Source: Sedimentimonas flavescens | GTDB taxonomy: Bacteria; Pseudomonadota; Alphaproteobacteria; Rhodobacterales; Rhodobacteraceae | Length of the DNA: 43,411 nt | Assembly: GCF_019264375.1 (NCBI RefSeq) | Contig: NZ_JAHVAI010000018.1 | Location: 1-43,411 of the forward strand | Direction: 5' to 3' | Shown: positions 20,333 through 28,178 of the stretch, piece by piece | Layout of the letters: the number at the start of each line of letters is the position of its first letter | How positions within the stretch are numbered: position 1 is the first letter of the stretch | Made by a program: the position numbers and the translations under genes | The notes under the pieces: model-generated | Databases searched by the model: none | What the model was told of the DNA's origin: nothing | What the model saw: the letters and a program-made list of their open reading frames with translations, nothing else

Positions 20333-20658
20333 CAGACCGCTATTCCGAAGACGACGTCGTTGCCAGCGTGACGCGGCTGACCCGCAGCCAGCTTGTTACC
20401 TTCATCGAAGGTGATTTTGTCAGGCCAGAGCGCGAAGCGGGCGCGTATGTCTTTCGCCGCATCGATCTCGCGCGGCTGGAGCTTTTGTGCGATCTGTCCC
20501 AAGACCTTGATCTGGATGAGATCGGCCTGGGCATTGTGATCTCGCTCATCGACCAATTGCACGCCGCGCTGCAGGATATCGCGACCATGTCGCGCGCGAT
20601 AGGCGCGCTGCCGGCCGACCTGCAGGCCCGGATCATAGCGGAAATGAAAAGGCCTTGA
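20329..20658 (+). CDS. cbpM: Chaperone modulator CbpM
   Basis: A 109-residue, largely helical protein related to MerR-like folds. VVASVTRLTRSQLVTFIEGDFVRPER is the first helical part and IDLARLELLCDLSQDLDLDEIGLGIVISLIDQLHA the core. In E. coli CbpM binds the J domain of CbpA and blocks its stimulation of DnaK. The start at ATG 20329 overlaps the cbpA stop (ATGA). A longer frame from 20272 lies within cbpA and is not needed. Confidence 0.9.
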   Translation: MTDRYSEDDVVASVTRLTRSQLVTFIEGDFVRPEREAGAYVFRRIDLARLELLCDLSQDLDLDEIGLGIVISLIDQLHAALQDIATMSRAIGALPADLQARIIAEMKRP

Positions 20659-21012
20659 GCGGAATTCCAACGGGACCGAGGAGCGGTGTCCCTACGTCCA
20701 ATAAAACGCTACGCCTGTTCCCGACGCCGACGTTGGCATGCGGGTCACGCAGCGCCTGCCCCATCAAAGAAGAATGGTTTTTCTTGTCGCATAGTCGTCG
20801 CAACGTCTTTGCTAAGGTCTTTCTGAGACTCAGTCGCTTCTGGCGCCGATGGGGGATTGGATGGATTTGTTCTATGCTTCTGCTGGTTAGCAGATCTGGC
20901 TCAGCAAACCCTGTGGAGATGTCGATACAGCAAGCGACGGAACATAAACTTCCCTATCGGATCTTGACATCTGTGGTCGTATTTTCCCGACTCCAAAGCC
21001 TGGCAAGCGAGC
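20659..21012. other. Gene-free stretch between cbpM and the HTH gene
   Basis: About 350 bases between two converging genes. A 121-codon open frame runs through it on the plus strand but has no ribosome-binding site, no recognisable domain and unusual composition. I see no tRNA, terminator hairpin or transposase relic. The left edge of the secretion-system block should lie somewhere here or just beyond. Confidence 0.5.
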
Positions 21013-21855
21013 CTACCTAGAAATTTCCCCTACCAACACCGCTCGTCCGTGCACGGCCAAGGTTGCTGAAAACCTCTGGCACCCAAACTTGCGGATCACA
21101 TCGAGTACCCGCGCTTCGTAAGCAGCGTGCCCGATCAAACGACACAGGTCGGACGCATGGAACTGGCGGTTCGCAGTTGGTGCGGCTTGCATCTGTCTCA
21201 GCAATTCGCGCTCTTTGGGGTCTGCTACCCGTTTCTGCGATGGTTTCACCTCGGGACGAGGCGGAGTCCCCGACGAATTTCGCCATCGGCGCATGAAGCC
21301 AAGCAGGAAGCCGGCCGGCACCTTTCCGTTGCCTCGGGACCGGTTGAAGGCCAGGAAGCGATCCCAGATGACCTGGGTGTCGATGTTCCAGCAAGGCAAC
21401 GTGGCCTTCGCTGCTTTGATGAGCTCTGCCCAACTGGTCTGGAAAACGTTCGAACTCGCGGTGATTTCGATCAGCCCTGAGAAGATAGTTTTGTTATTAT
21501 TATCTCTAGATAGTGATGTGTCGCCTTCACCTGACACGAGATCATGGGTTTCACTCTCCTTGTCGAAGGCGGAAAACCGAAAGATCCAGGGCGCGAACTT
21601 GCCATTCGGCTTCGCCCGCTCGAGCTGCAATTCCGACGTCTCAAGTTCGCTCAAAAGAACCGAAAGATATTGTCGTGAGACACCCATCTTCTCCGCTAGG
21701 GCCGAGAGGGTGAAGGCTGCCGTTCCGCGCGACAAACCGTTGTAGCCATCCTTCCAAGCGATGACATCGAGGATGAGGGTAGCAAGCTTGTGCGCAGCAA
21801 CAGAGAGATTTGTCTGCGTGATCCGTCGCAGGATCAGGCCGGTCGTAGGTTCCAT
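21013..21855 (-). CDS. Helix-turn-helix protein, replication- or element-associated
   Basis: A 280-residue protein. Near residues 50-80 it has a clear helix-turn-helix (SALAEKMGVSRQYLSVLLSELE). A low-complexity Asp/Asn/Ser-rich linker (about 110-130) and a basic C-terminal half follow. HTH proteins of this sort often sit next to conjugation or plasmid genes and may control replication or transfer; no more specific family is evident to me. I chose ATG 21855 for its AAGGAGACC site. Two inverted repeats lie 55-130 bases upstream and could be its binding sites. It is transcribed away from the rest of the element. Confidence 0.7.
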   Translation of the reverse strand: MEPTTGLILRRITQTNLSVAAHKLATLILDVIAWKDGYNGLSRGTAAFTLSALAEKMGVSRQYLSVLLSELETSELQLERAKPNGKFAPWIFRFSAFDKESETHDLVSGEGDTSLSRDNNNKTIFSGLIEITASSNVFQTSWAELIKAAKATLPCWNIDTQVIWDRFLAFNRSRGNGKVPAGFLLGFMRRWRNSSGTPPRPEVKPSQKRVADPKERELLRQMQAAPTANRQFHASDLCRLIGHAAYEARVLDVIRKFGCQRFSATLAVHGRAVLVGEISR

Positions 21856-21909
21856 GGTCGAGGTCTCCTTGGAGATCCGACGCCATGTCGTGAGACAACA
21901 ACATTCTTG

Positions 21910-21930
21910 CCAGCAAAACAACTTTGCTGG
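21910..21930. promoter_or_regulatory. Perfect inverted repeat upstream of the HTH gene, possible operator
   Basis: CCAGCAAA at 21910-21917 and TTTGCTGG at 21923-21930 are perfect inverted copies around a 5-base centre. Half-site spacing is close to one helical turn, which suits a dimeric HTH protein. Self-regulation by the protein at 21013 is an inference. Confidence 0.5.
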
Positions 21931-21947
21931 TTGCAGGTGTTTTAGCG

Positions 21948-21986
21948 GTGCGCTAGGAAACTCTTGCTCACGGAGTTTTCTAGCAC
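21948..21986. repeat. Long imperfect stem-loop upstream of the HTH gene
   Basis: GTGCGCTAGGAAACTC (21948-21963) can pair with GAGTTTTCTAGCAC (21973-21986) with one mismatch and a two-base bulge. It could be a second operator, a transcript structure or an origin-type hairpin. Confidence 0.5.
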
Positions 21987-22062
21987 GGCGTCAGGCTTCA
22001 CGGTCTGGCGTCGTCTCCTTTTCAGGGGTTTTGCACAGCCTCCCGTGCGGGGTTGAGATGAC

Positions 22063-22083
22063 GCGCGCGGCAAAACCGCGCGC
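22063..22083 (-). terminator. GC-rich hairpin after the TrbM-like gene
   Basis: GCGCGCGG (22063-22070) and CCGCGCGC (22076-22083) are perfect inverted copies with a 5-base loop, 9 bases beyond the stop of the minus-strand gene at 22092. No T-run follows on that strand, so termination is probable in position but unproven in form. Confidence 0.45.
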
Positions 22084-22091
22084 AGATTTTG

Positions 22092-22745
22092 TCAGTAGCG
22101 AACTTCTTCAGAACCATAGTTCCCGGCGTGATCACGCCAGTCGACGAAGACGGAACGGTAAAAGTAGCTGCCACATCCATTCGGGATGCTCAGTCCGGAT
22201 GCGGTCGGCACTTGGCCCACGTTCGACCTTGTCCATCGGTAATCGCCCTGCACGCCGTAGGACCCCAACCGCGTAGAGTCGCTGCGATTGCAGTCGCCAT
22301 CTCGGTTTTCATGCTGGCGGTACTGGATGTGATAAACGCGAATGCTACGCACGAAATCAAAGGCGTCGCCTGAGATGTCGATGTCGGCTTGCTCATCTGC
22401 TTGGACGCGAACAAGGGGGATCGGAGTCGATTTCGGCGGTTCGGGCGGATCGCGGAACGTGATGTCATAAAGGCGTTCCATAGGCGACATCGGACTGGGA
22501 TCGTTGAGCGACACACCCATCGGACACCGCCAGATTTGTAAGGGCGGCTCGATCGGCCATGGCGTGATCCGCCGAATGAAGACCGCTCTGGCATGCGCGC
22601 AGGGCGCGGAGGCAGGCCAGCCGCCCGCAAGGCAGAGGAGGATCGCACAGTCGACCTGATAGGCCTGAGCCGGACCTGACGAGGCCATTAGTCCGGATAT
22701 GCTTATTGCCGTGGCGGTGGCCACGCCGTGGATCACCTGCTTCAT
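22092..22745 (-). CDS. Secreted TrbM/KikA-like protein of the transfer region
   Basis: A 217-residue protein with a signal peptide (MKQVIHGVATATAISISG...AQA, about 1-28). The segment VDCAILLCLAGGWPASAPCAHA resembles the conserved CxAILCLxxxxxxxxC core of TrbM/KikA proteins found in conjugation loci. The rest is Pro- and Asp-rich with no known domain. The exact family is therefore a tentative call. The ATG at 22745 has a GGAG site, and an open frame upstream covers the promoter element and is ignored. It is driven by the same 30-base element that precedes the virB operon, which supports joint expression. Confidence 0.65.
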   Translation of the reverse strand: MKQVIHGVATATAISISGLMASSGPAQAYQVDCAILLCLAGGWPASAPCAHARAVFIRRITPWPIEPPLQIWRCPMGVSLNDPSPMSPMERLYDITFRDPPEPPKSTPIPLVRVQADEQADIDISGDAFDFVRSIRVYHIQYRQHENRDGDCNRSDSTRLGSYGVQGDYRWTRSNVGQVPTASGLSIPNGCGSYFYRSVFVDWRDHAGNYGSEEVRY

Positions 22746-22771
22746 GATGCCGACTCCATCTATAATGGTGC

Positions 22772-22801
22772 AGCGATACGAAACAACATTAGTGATAGCA
22801 A
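22772..22801 (-). promoter_or_regulatory. Shared 30-base promoter element, copy in front of the TrbM-like gene
   Basis: On the minus strand it starts TTGCTATCAC and ends GTATCGCT. It matches 24168-24197 at 28 of 30 positions. TTGCTA followed by 17 bases and TATCGC fits a -35/-10 promoter. The end of the element lies 26 bases from the ATG at 22745. Confidence 0.7.
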
Positions 22802-23165
22802 GGAGATTTGATTGATGGTTGCGCGCGATTGTTCGCTTGTGCCGCTTGACGGCTTCCAAGATATGACGCCGGTGTTGGCTGTTTCGGCGTCTTGAAAGTG
22901 GCCAAAATTGCGGACCCCTTTCATGTAAATCTCCAAACTAACATCTGTAATAAAATACAAATGTGGCGTTCCAATACGGCCAAGAAAGCGGTCACGGCAG
23001 AACAGACAGTATGAGCCCGTCAAACGGCGAGTCGCAGCGCTCATGGTCTCGGGACGGGCAGTATCGGAAAACTGTCCCGCCTGGTTCCCCGGTTGGGCTC
23101 CTGGAGCAAAAGGTCGGGATGAAGCAACGAGCCTATGTTGGGATCGAACATCAGCTTGAAGATTT
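22802..23165. other. Gene-free stretch before parDE
   Basis: About 360 bases lacking a credible gene. The part around 22870-22990 is poorer in GC than its surroundings. It includes GTGGCCAAAATTGCGGACC, a phrase that could be a relic of an insertion sequence, but neither ends nor a transposase are visible. A plus-strand promoter for parDE should lie near its end, next to the operator at 23166. Confidence 0.4.
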
Positions 23166-23182
23166 ATATCAGTATCTGATAT
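23166..23182 (+). promoter_or_regulatory. Palindromic operator of the parDE genes
   Basis: ATATCAG (23166-23172) and CTGATAT (23176-23182) are perfect inverted copies around TAT, 25 bases before the parD ATG. ParD antitoxins are ribbon-helix-helix proteins that bind such short palindromes to repress their own operon, so this is the likely site. Confidence 0.65.
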
Positions 23183-23207
23183 GATTGAGCATAGATAGGA
23201 GAGTCTG

Positions 23208-23450
23208 ATGCCAAACGTCCACCTGACCGAACCGATGCAGAAATATGTGCAGGCGCAGATCGAGTCCGGCGCCTACGCCAATCTGAGCGAAGTCGTGCGC
23301 GCCGGCGTAAGGATGCTGATGGAGAAGGATGGCGCCCGGCAATTCTATGCCCTCAAGGCCGACCTAGAGGAGACAGCCACCCTAGCCGAAAATGGGGATT
23401 TCGCCGAGTTCGATGCTCAAGCCTTCGAACCGGATGCGTTTGATCGCTGA
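23208..23450 (+). CDS. parD: ParD-family antitoxin
   Basis: The 80-residue protein starts MPNVHLTEPMQKYVQAQIES and continues with YANLSEVVRAGVRMLME, the ribbon-helix-helix DNA-binding unit of ParD (about residues 1-45). The acidic C-terminal tail (about 50-80) would wrap the toxin. It should neutralise ParE and repress the operon. AGGAG precedes the ATG. The toxin gene starts 5 bases after its stop. Confidence 0.92.
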   Translation: MPNVHLTEPMQKYVQAQIESGAYANLSEVVRAGVRMLMEKDGARQFYALKADLEETATLAENGDFAEFDAQAFEPDAFDR

Positions 23451-23455
23451 CCCGC

Positions 23456-23776
23456 ATGACCATTCGACTTTCCGGTCGGGCCAGAGCCGACCTTGAAGAG
23501 ATCCGTGCCTACACCGTCGAAACTTGGGGCAGGGACCAATGGCTCGCCTATTACCGTCAGTTGGTCACCGCCTTCGAGCGGATCACTGGCGATCCCGACG
23601 CGGGCCGGGACAGGAGTCTCTTTGTCCCGGGGATGCGGTCCGTCAACTGCCAGCGTCACGTGATCTTCTACAAGCGGCTCGATGCGACGGATGGTGCGGC
23701 AGTCATCCTGCGCATCGTGCACCAGCGCCGCAACATGCCCGCGCTCGTCTACTACGAGGATCTCGACGGCGGCTAA
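23456..23776 (+). CDS. parE: ParE-family toxin
   Basis: A 106-residue RelE/ParE-fold protein: RLSGRARADLEEIRAYTVETWG is the N-terminal helical hairpin, and GMRSVNCQRHVIFYKRLDATD through VILRIVHQRRN forms the sheet and closing strand. ParE toxins block DNA gyrase. RelE-type members instead cut mRNA, but the partner and the sequence both favour ParE. The length is normal. In this location the pair probably stabilises the mobile block. Confidence 0.9.
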   Translation: MTIRLSGRARADLEEIRAYTVETWGRDQWLAYYRQLVTAFERITGDPDAGRDRSLFVPGMRSVNCQRHVIFYKRLDATDGAAVILRIVHQRRNMPALVYYEDLDGG

Positions 23777-23789
23777 GCCATGCGTTCCC

Positions 23790-24068
23790 TCAATCCAATA
23801 GCTCGACCAACCTTCCATAGTCCTCACTGACCTCGCGCGCCTCCTGAAACGCGCGTTGGCGCTCGGCATCAAGGCAACGGAAGTATCCCTGGATGTCGGC
23901 GATGTAGCCCTCAAAATCAGAACGCAGCAGATCGGCGTAGGCACGCATGTCTTCTTGCGACTGAGGCAAGAACGGTCGTTCGGGAGGTACGCAATCCGCA
24001 GCCGCGGCTACCGGCATGCTTCCAAGCAGGAGCGCGAACAGCAACGGTGCGTTGCGCGCAATAAACAA
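23790..24068 (-). CDS. Small secreted protein of the transfer region
   Basis: The 92-residue frame encodes a signal peptide (MFIARNAPLLFALLLGSMPVAAAA) and a mature helical part rich in acidic and aromatic residues (FEGYIADIQGYFRCLDAERQRAFQEAREVSEDYGRL) with two cysteines (Cys26 and the Cys of FRCLD). I do not recognise a family. Similar short exported proteins occur beside roseobacter secretion operons. The start is TTG at 24068, with AAAGGAG 13 bases upstream, a long spacing, so the start is uncertain. The gene converges on parE, with a 13-base gap. Confidence 0.65.
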   Translation of the reverse strand: MFIARNAPLLFALLLGSMPVAAAADCVPPERPFLPQSQEDMRAYADLLRSDFEGYIADIQGYFRCLDAERQRAFQEAREVSEDYGRLVELLD

Positions 24069-24167
24069 GCGCAGAGCAAAACTCCTTTGCCGCCTTTAAG
24101 ATTATCATTCTGTCGGCTATCACCGTTATCGGAGCAAGGCGAACTTCGTCAACACGTTATTATTGTC

Positions 24168-24197
24168 TTGCTATCATTAATGTTGTTTTGTATCGCT
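24168..24197 (+). promoter_or_regulatory. Shared 30-base promoter element, copy in front of the virB operon
   Basis: It starts TTGCTATCAT and ends GTATCGCT, nearly identical to the minus-strand copy at 22772-22801. TTGCTA and TATCGC have the 17-base spacing of a sigma70-type promoter. It ends 65 bases before the first gene of the operon, at 24263. The surrounding sequence is AT-rich compared with the genes. Confidence 0.7.
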
Positions 24198-24262
24198 CAC
24201 GGTGTTGCGACCCCGTGGGCCTGATACTGCACCCAGGCAGAACAAGGACCCAAGGGAAGGCC

Positions 24263-24589
24263 ATGATAGAAGAAGCCCCGAATGTGGTTACAGAAGACGG
24301 ACTGCGCGGCTTGCTCGCCGAGGGCTACCTCATTGAGGTGGTCTGCAAGGAGCGAGCGGAGAAGCGCCATAACAGCTGGTACGGCTCGTGGGTCATCCGC
24401 GCCGTCGCCACTGATGGGCGTGACGATAAAATGCTCGTCACCAGCCGAAGCGTCCTCAAGCTCCGCGACTTCAAAACCATCGTTGGTCTTGTCAGTTTCC
24501 TGGCCGACATGGGCTGTACGACCGCTAGCATCCCACTTGAAGAAGGTGGCCGCGAGCGCCACGCCGCGCCTCCGGTCAAAGGCAGCTGA
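24263..24589 (+). CDS. Unknown protein, first gene of the virB operon
   Basis: A 108-residue, apparently cytoplasmic protein without signal peptide or membrane segment. It has mixed helix and strand patterns, for example LRGLLAEGYLIEVVCKERAE and WYGSWVIRAVATDGRDDKMLVTSRSVLKLRDFKTIVGLVSFLADMG. I know no family for it. AGGGAAGG lies just before the ATG, and a longer open frame upstream crosses the promoter element. It overlaps the start of the transglycosylase gene by 44 bases, so it belongs to the operon. It might be a regulator, but that is speculation. Confidence 0.7.
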   Translation: MIEEAPNVVTEDGLRGLLAEGYLIEVVCKERAEKRHNSWYGSWVIRAVATDGRDDKMLVTSRSVLKLRDFKTIVGLVSFLADMGCTTASIPLEEGGRERHAAPPVKGS

Positions 24590-25229
24590 CCGCGCGACTG
24601 CGCTCGTCGTTGCTTTGGGTACAGGCGTTTGTTCCGCGCCCCCGGCCCTGGCCGACGGTTTCATCTTCTCGGTTGGCCCAGAAGGCCAATTGATTTCCAC
24701 TTCTCAAGAGGCAAACGGGCGCCTTTTTCTCTTCGCAGAACCTCGTGTACCTGACGCCACTGTCGAGACAGCGATCCCGGCTCAATCCGCCGCCCGCGCC
24801 ACTCCAGAAATCCTCCATGCGATCGAGACCACGGCTCTGCGGTATGCCGGGCATGGTGCGCTGCGTCGCGCAGGGCTTTCCGTAACTGATTGGGCGCTCC
24901 TTTACCGGGCCAATATCGAAGTCGAGAGCGCATACAATCCGGCTGCACGCAGCCCTGTCGGTGCCATAGGCCTGGGGCAGCTTATGCCAGACACCGCCCG
25001 CGATCTCGGCGTGGACCCACATGACATTGCGCAGAACCTCGACGGATCAGCCCGCTACCTGCTGATGATGCTCGACCAGTTCGGCGAGGGCTCTCTGGCC
25101 CTTGCGGCCTACAACGCTGGTCCGGAGGCGGTCACGCGCCACGGCGGCATTCCCCCTTTTCGAGAAACCCAAGGGCATGTGGCCCGTGTGACTGCCGTGT
25201 TTGAGCGGCTCAGAGGAGATCTTTCATGA
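24546..25229 (+). CDS. virB1: Lytic transglycosylase, VirB1-like
   Basis: This enzyme cuts peptidoglycan so the secretion channel can be built. The 227-residue protein has a signal peptide ending PPALA-D (about residue 40). Its SLT domain carries catalytic Glu near residue 127 in EVESAYNPAARSPVGAIGLGQLMPDTA, NLDGSARYLLMMLDQFG and LALAAYNAGPEAV. The start is GTG at 24546, because this gives a proper signal peptide. No ATG is available between there and the domain, and the longer open frame upstream is an out-of-frame reading of the previous gene. The stop overlaps virB2. Confidence 0.88.
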   Translation: MAASATPRLRSKAADRATALVVALGTGVCSAPPALADGFIFSVGPEGQLISTSQEANGRLFLFAEPRVPDATVETAIPAQSAARATPEILHAIETTALRYAGHGALRRAGLSVTDWALLYRANIEVESAYNPAARSPVGAIGLGQLMPDTARDLGVDPHDIAQNLDGSARYLLMMLDQFGEGSLALAAYNAGPEAVTRHGGIPPFRETQGHVARVTAVFERLRGDLS

Positions 25230-25516
25230 CATCGAGACCTTCGATCGTCGCGCTCGGCGCGATGGCTCTTATCGTGCTGGCGGGTCCAGCGCTTGCACAG
25301 AGCATCGACCTCTCGCCGGTACAGACCCTGCTTCAAGGAATTGTCGATGCGATCACCGGTCCCTTGGGGATCGTGATTGGCACGCTCGCACTGATCGGGG
25401 TGTTCCTTTCCTGGCTCTTTGGCATCCTCGACTTTCGTCAGGCGCTCTGGGTCGTGGTTGCCATCGCCGGCATCGCCGCAGCACCCACCATCGTCGCCGC
25501 CATCTGGACCACCTGA
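25226..25516 (+). CDS. virB2: VirB2-like pilin
   Basis: A 96-residue prepilin. The signal sequence ends at ALAQS (about residue 25). Two hydrophobic helices follow, LGIVIGTLALIGVFLSWLFG and ALWVVVAIAGIAAAPTIVAAIW, separated by a short basic/aromatic loop. That is the usual VirB2/TrbC form. It would be the main pilus subunit of the type IV system. The ATG overlaps the transglycosylase stop (ATGA at 25226-25229). Confidence 0.9.
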   Translation: MTSRPSIVALGAMALIVLAGPALAQSIDLSPVQTLLQGIVDAITGPLGIVIGTLALIGVFLSWLFGILDFRQALWVVVAIAGIAAAPTIVAAIWTT

Positions 25517-25525
25517 GCTCCGTCC

Positions 25526-25804
25526 ATGGCTGACCAGTCCCGCGTGTTCATCGGTCTTCTCAGGCCACCCAAGCTGATGGGCTTGCCGATCATGTACGCC
25601 ATGGTCTGGCTCTTCGGCTCGACGCTTCTGTTCCTCTGGGTGCAGAGCTGGGTGGTGGCTGTGTTCGCGGGGCTGGCCTGGCCGGCGCTCTGGAAAGCCG
25701 CAGACTGGGATCCGAACTTCCTCGATGTCCTGGTGACCACTCTGCAGGAAACCCCGCCCACGACGAACCGCAAGCTGCACGGAGGCGACAGCTATGCCCC
25801 GTGA
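25526..25804 (+). CDS. virB3: VirB3-like inner-membrane protein
   Basis: The 92-residue protein has FIGLLRPPKLMGLPIMYAM, the VirB3/TrbD pattern with an early Arg-Pro-Pro. Two close membrane helices follow (about 20-38 and 40-58), then a polar tail ending NRKLHGGDSYAP. VirB3 supports pilus assembly together with VirB4, into whose start this gene runs by 11 bases. Confidence 0.9.
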   Translation: MADQSRVFIGLLRPPKLMGLPIMYAMVWLFGSTLLFLWVQSWVVAVFAGLAWPALWKAADWDPNFLDVLVTTLQETPPTTNRKLHGGDSYAP

Positions 25805-28178
25805 TGGAATTGCCGATGAGGTTGAGAACGCCATCGATCCGCTGACCGCGCTACCTGCATGGGTCAAGGGCGAGAAGCGGCTCTCAATGATGCTGCCTTA
25901 TGTGAGCCTCGTGAACGACCGAACGATCCGGACACGCGGCAACGAACTGATGCAGTGCATCCGCCTCGAGGGGGTGAACAGCACCACGAGCGAGGACGGG
26001 CATCTCGACCGGATCGGAGGGTTGCTGGCTGGCATCGTCGCGCAGGTCGGGACCGAGTTCTCATTCTACCTGCACAAGGTCTCGAAAGCGGTCGACGTGA
26101 CCCTGCCGCCCATTCCGGGCGAGGGGTTTTCTGCCGCCGTCGACAAACGATGGCACGCGCATCTCGGCCGCGCGGGCTTGCGCGACAAGACGCTGACCCT
26201 GACTGTGTTGAAGCGCCCGGAGACCGGCAGCCGCTTGCCCTTCGGTCTGGGCGCGTCCCGCGCCCGACATGCGGCGGACACAACCCGGCGCTTGCGAAAA
26301 CTCGACGAGGTTGTGGGGTTTCTGCTGTCCTCCTTCGACGAGTTGAAGCCCCGCCTGCTGGCCGCCAGCAGCGGCGAGCTTCTGGGCTTCCTCGGTTCAC
26401 TCAACACAGGCGAGGAGCACCCGCTCTTCCCCCGGTCGCGCCTCGGTGTGATCGCCGAGGACGTAGCCAATACGCGCGTCACCTTCCGCGGCACGACCAT
26501 CGCACTCTCGGACGGTGCCGTCGGCGACAAGCTCGGGGCGATCTTTGCGGTGAAGAACTACCCGGCCAAGACCGATAGCCTGATGCTCGACGAGTTGAAT
26601 CTGCCCGTCGACATGGTGGTCACGCACTCTTTTGTGCCGATCAACGCCAACATCATGGCGGGCCGGATCAAGCGGCAGCTGCGGCTAATGCAGGCCGCCA
26701 ATGACGGAGCTGTCAGTCTCGCCCAGGAACTGGAACTCGCGCAGGACGATCTGGAATCCAAACGTCTGATCTTCGGCGAGCACCACATGACCGTAGCTGT
26801 CTATGCGCGATCCCAGGCCGCCCTCGACGACATCGCGGCCGAAATCCGCAACATCTCCGCCACTTCCGGGATCAACCTGATCTCGGAAGCCTTCGGGGCG
26901 CGGGCGCATTTCATGGCGCAGCATCCCGGGAACACAGGGGCGCGCAGCCGCAAGGCCGCAATCACGAACCACAACTTCGCCGATCTCGCTACCTTCCACC
27001 GCACCCCGCTCGGAAAGACAGGGCGGGAAGTCCCCTGGGGCGTGCCGATCACGCTCTTTCCGACACCCGAGCGCAGTGGTTTTCGCTTCAACTTCCACGA
27101 ACAGGGCGCGCCGGATCGCGAGCCCACGGGAGGCCACACGCTGATCCTCGGCCGTCCCGGCTCCGGCAAATCTGTCCTGGCGGCTTTCCTGATGACTATG
27201 GCACGGCGGGCAGGTGCGCGGGTCTTCGTATTCGACTATCGCGCGGGCATGAAGATGGCCGTCCGCGCGCTCGGCGGCAGCTATTCGACCGTGCGGGCGG
27301 GGCGCCCCACGGGCCTCAATCCGCTCCAGACCGAGATCGACGTGCGGGGCCAGGCATGGCTTGCTGATTGGCTCGCGAGCCTCTTGGAGCGGCGCGATCG
27401 ACCGCTAACCCCGGTTCAGACCAACCGACTGCAGGAAGTCGTGCGCCAGAACGCGAGCGCAGGACATGCGGGCCTACGGAACTGGTCGGATTTCGCCTCG
27501 CTGCTGGTCTCGACCGATGACGAAGGCGATCTCTTCGAGCGTATGCAGGAATGGACGGCCGAGGGTCGCTACGGCTGGATCTTCGGGGCCAATGCCGAGG
27601 ACAGTTTCAGCATCGACGGTGACGTCGCGGGCTTTGACCTCACCGGCATCCTCGATTCCGAGAGCGAGCGGGAACGCATGGCAGTCCTGTCCTACCTCTT
27701 CCGCCGGGTCGAACGGGTGATCGAGGACCGCAAGCCCACCATCATCGTCATCGACGAGGCATGGAAAGCCCTCGACAACGCCTACTTCGCAGAGCGGCTC
27801 TCAAACTGGCTGGTGACCGCCCGCAAGCAGAACGCCGTCGTCGTGATGATGACCCAATATGCCAGCCAGCTCGAGCGCACGCGCACCGGCAAGACCATCG
27901 TGGAAGCGGTGCCGACTCAGGTGCTCTTGCCCAACATTCGTGCTTCCGCCGCTGACTACGCGATGCTCGGCCTGACCGAGAAAGAGCTCGACGTGCTTCT
28001 GGGCGTCGGCTCGGCCTCGCGGCTCGCGCTTGTACGCGACGACCGGGGTTCCGTCGTGATCGATGCCGATCTCAGCGCGCTCGGCCCGCTCGTGACCATC
28101 CTTGGCGGAATGGAGAAGGGCGAAGCGCTTGTCGGCGCCGATTATCGCGAACGTCCTGATTTCTGGAGAGTGACATGA
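25794..28178 (+). CDS. virB4: VirB4-like ATPase
   Basis: The 794-residue motor ATPase of the secretion channel. The N-terminal VirB4/CagE domain covers about residues 30-400. The C-terminal AAA-like domain has Walker A GRPGSGKS near residue 452 and Walker B TIIVIDEAWKAL near 650, followed by TARKQNAVVVMMTQYASQ. It acts at the inner membrane with VirB3 and energises pilus assembly and substrate passage. The length is normal for the family. The stop overlaps the start of the small lipoprotein gene. Confidence 0.95.
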   Translation: MPRDGIADEVENAIDPLTALPAWVKGEKRLSMMLPYVSLVNDRTIRTRGNELMQCIRLEGVNSTTSEDGHLDRIGGLLAGIVAQVGTEFSFYLHKVSKAVDVTLPPIPGEGFSAAVDKRWHAHLGRAGLRDKTLTLTVLKRPETGSRLPFGLGASRARHAADTTRRLRKLDEVVGFLLSSFDELKPRLLAASSGELLGFLGSLNTGEEHPLFPRSRLGVIAEDVANTRVTFRGTTIALSDGAVGDKLGAIFAVKNYPAKTDSLMLDELNLPVDMVVTHSFVPINANIMAGRIKRQLRLMQAANDGAVSLAQELELAQDDLESKRLIFGEHHMTVAVYARSQAALDDIAAEIRNISATSGINLISEAFGARAHFMAQHPGNTGARSRKAAITNHNFADLATFHRTPLGKTGREVPWGVPITLFPTPERSGFRFNFHEQGAPDREPTGGHTLILGRPGSGKSVLAAFLMTMARRAGARVFVFDYRAGMKMAVRALGGSYSTVRAGRPTGLNPLQTEIDVRGQAWLADWLASLLERRDRPLTPVQTNRLQEVVRQNASAGHAGLRNWSDFASLLVSTDDEGDLFERMQEWTAEGRYGWIFGANAEDSFSIDGDVAGFDLTGILDSESERERMAVLSYLFRRVERVIEDRKPTIIVIDEAWKALDNAYFAERLSNWLVTARKQNAVVVMMTQYASQLERTRTGKTIVEAVPTQVLLPNIRASAADYAMLGLTEKELDVLLGVGSASRLALVRDDRGSVVIDADLSALGPLVTILGGMEKGEALVGADYRERPDFWRVT

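Noticed and set aside
20655-21020. A 121-codon plus-strand frame after cbpM
   Set aside because: No ribosome-binding site, no domain and poor composition; treated as intergenic.
22870-22925. Phrase reminiscent of insertion-sequence ends
   Set aside because: No terminal repeat, target duplication or transposase codons could be found, so it was not listed as a mobile element.
22760-23044. A 94-codon minus-strand frame upstream of the TrbM-like gene
   Set aside because: It runs across the conserved promoter element and ends next to the next start; likely chance.
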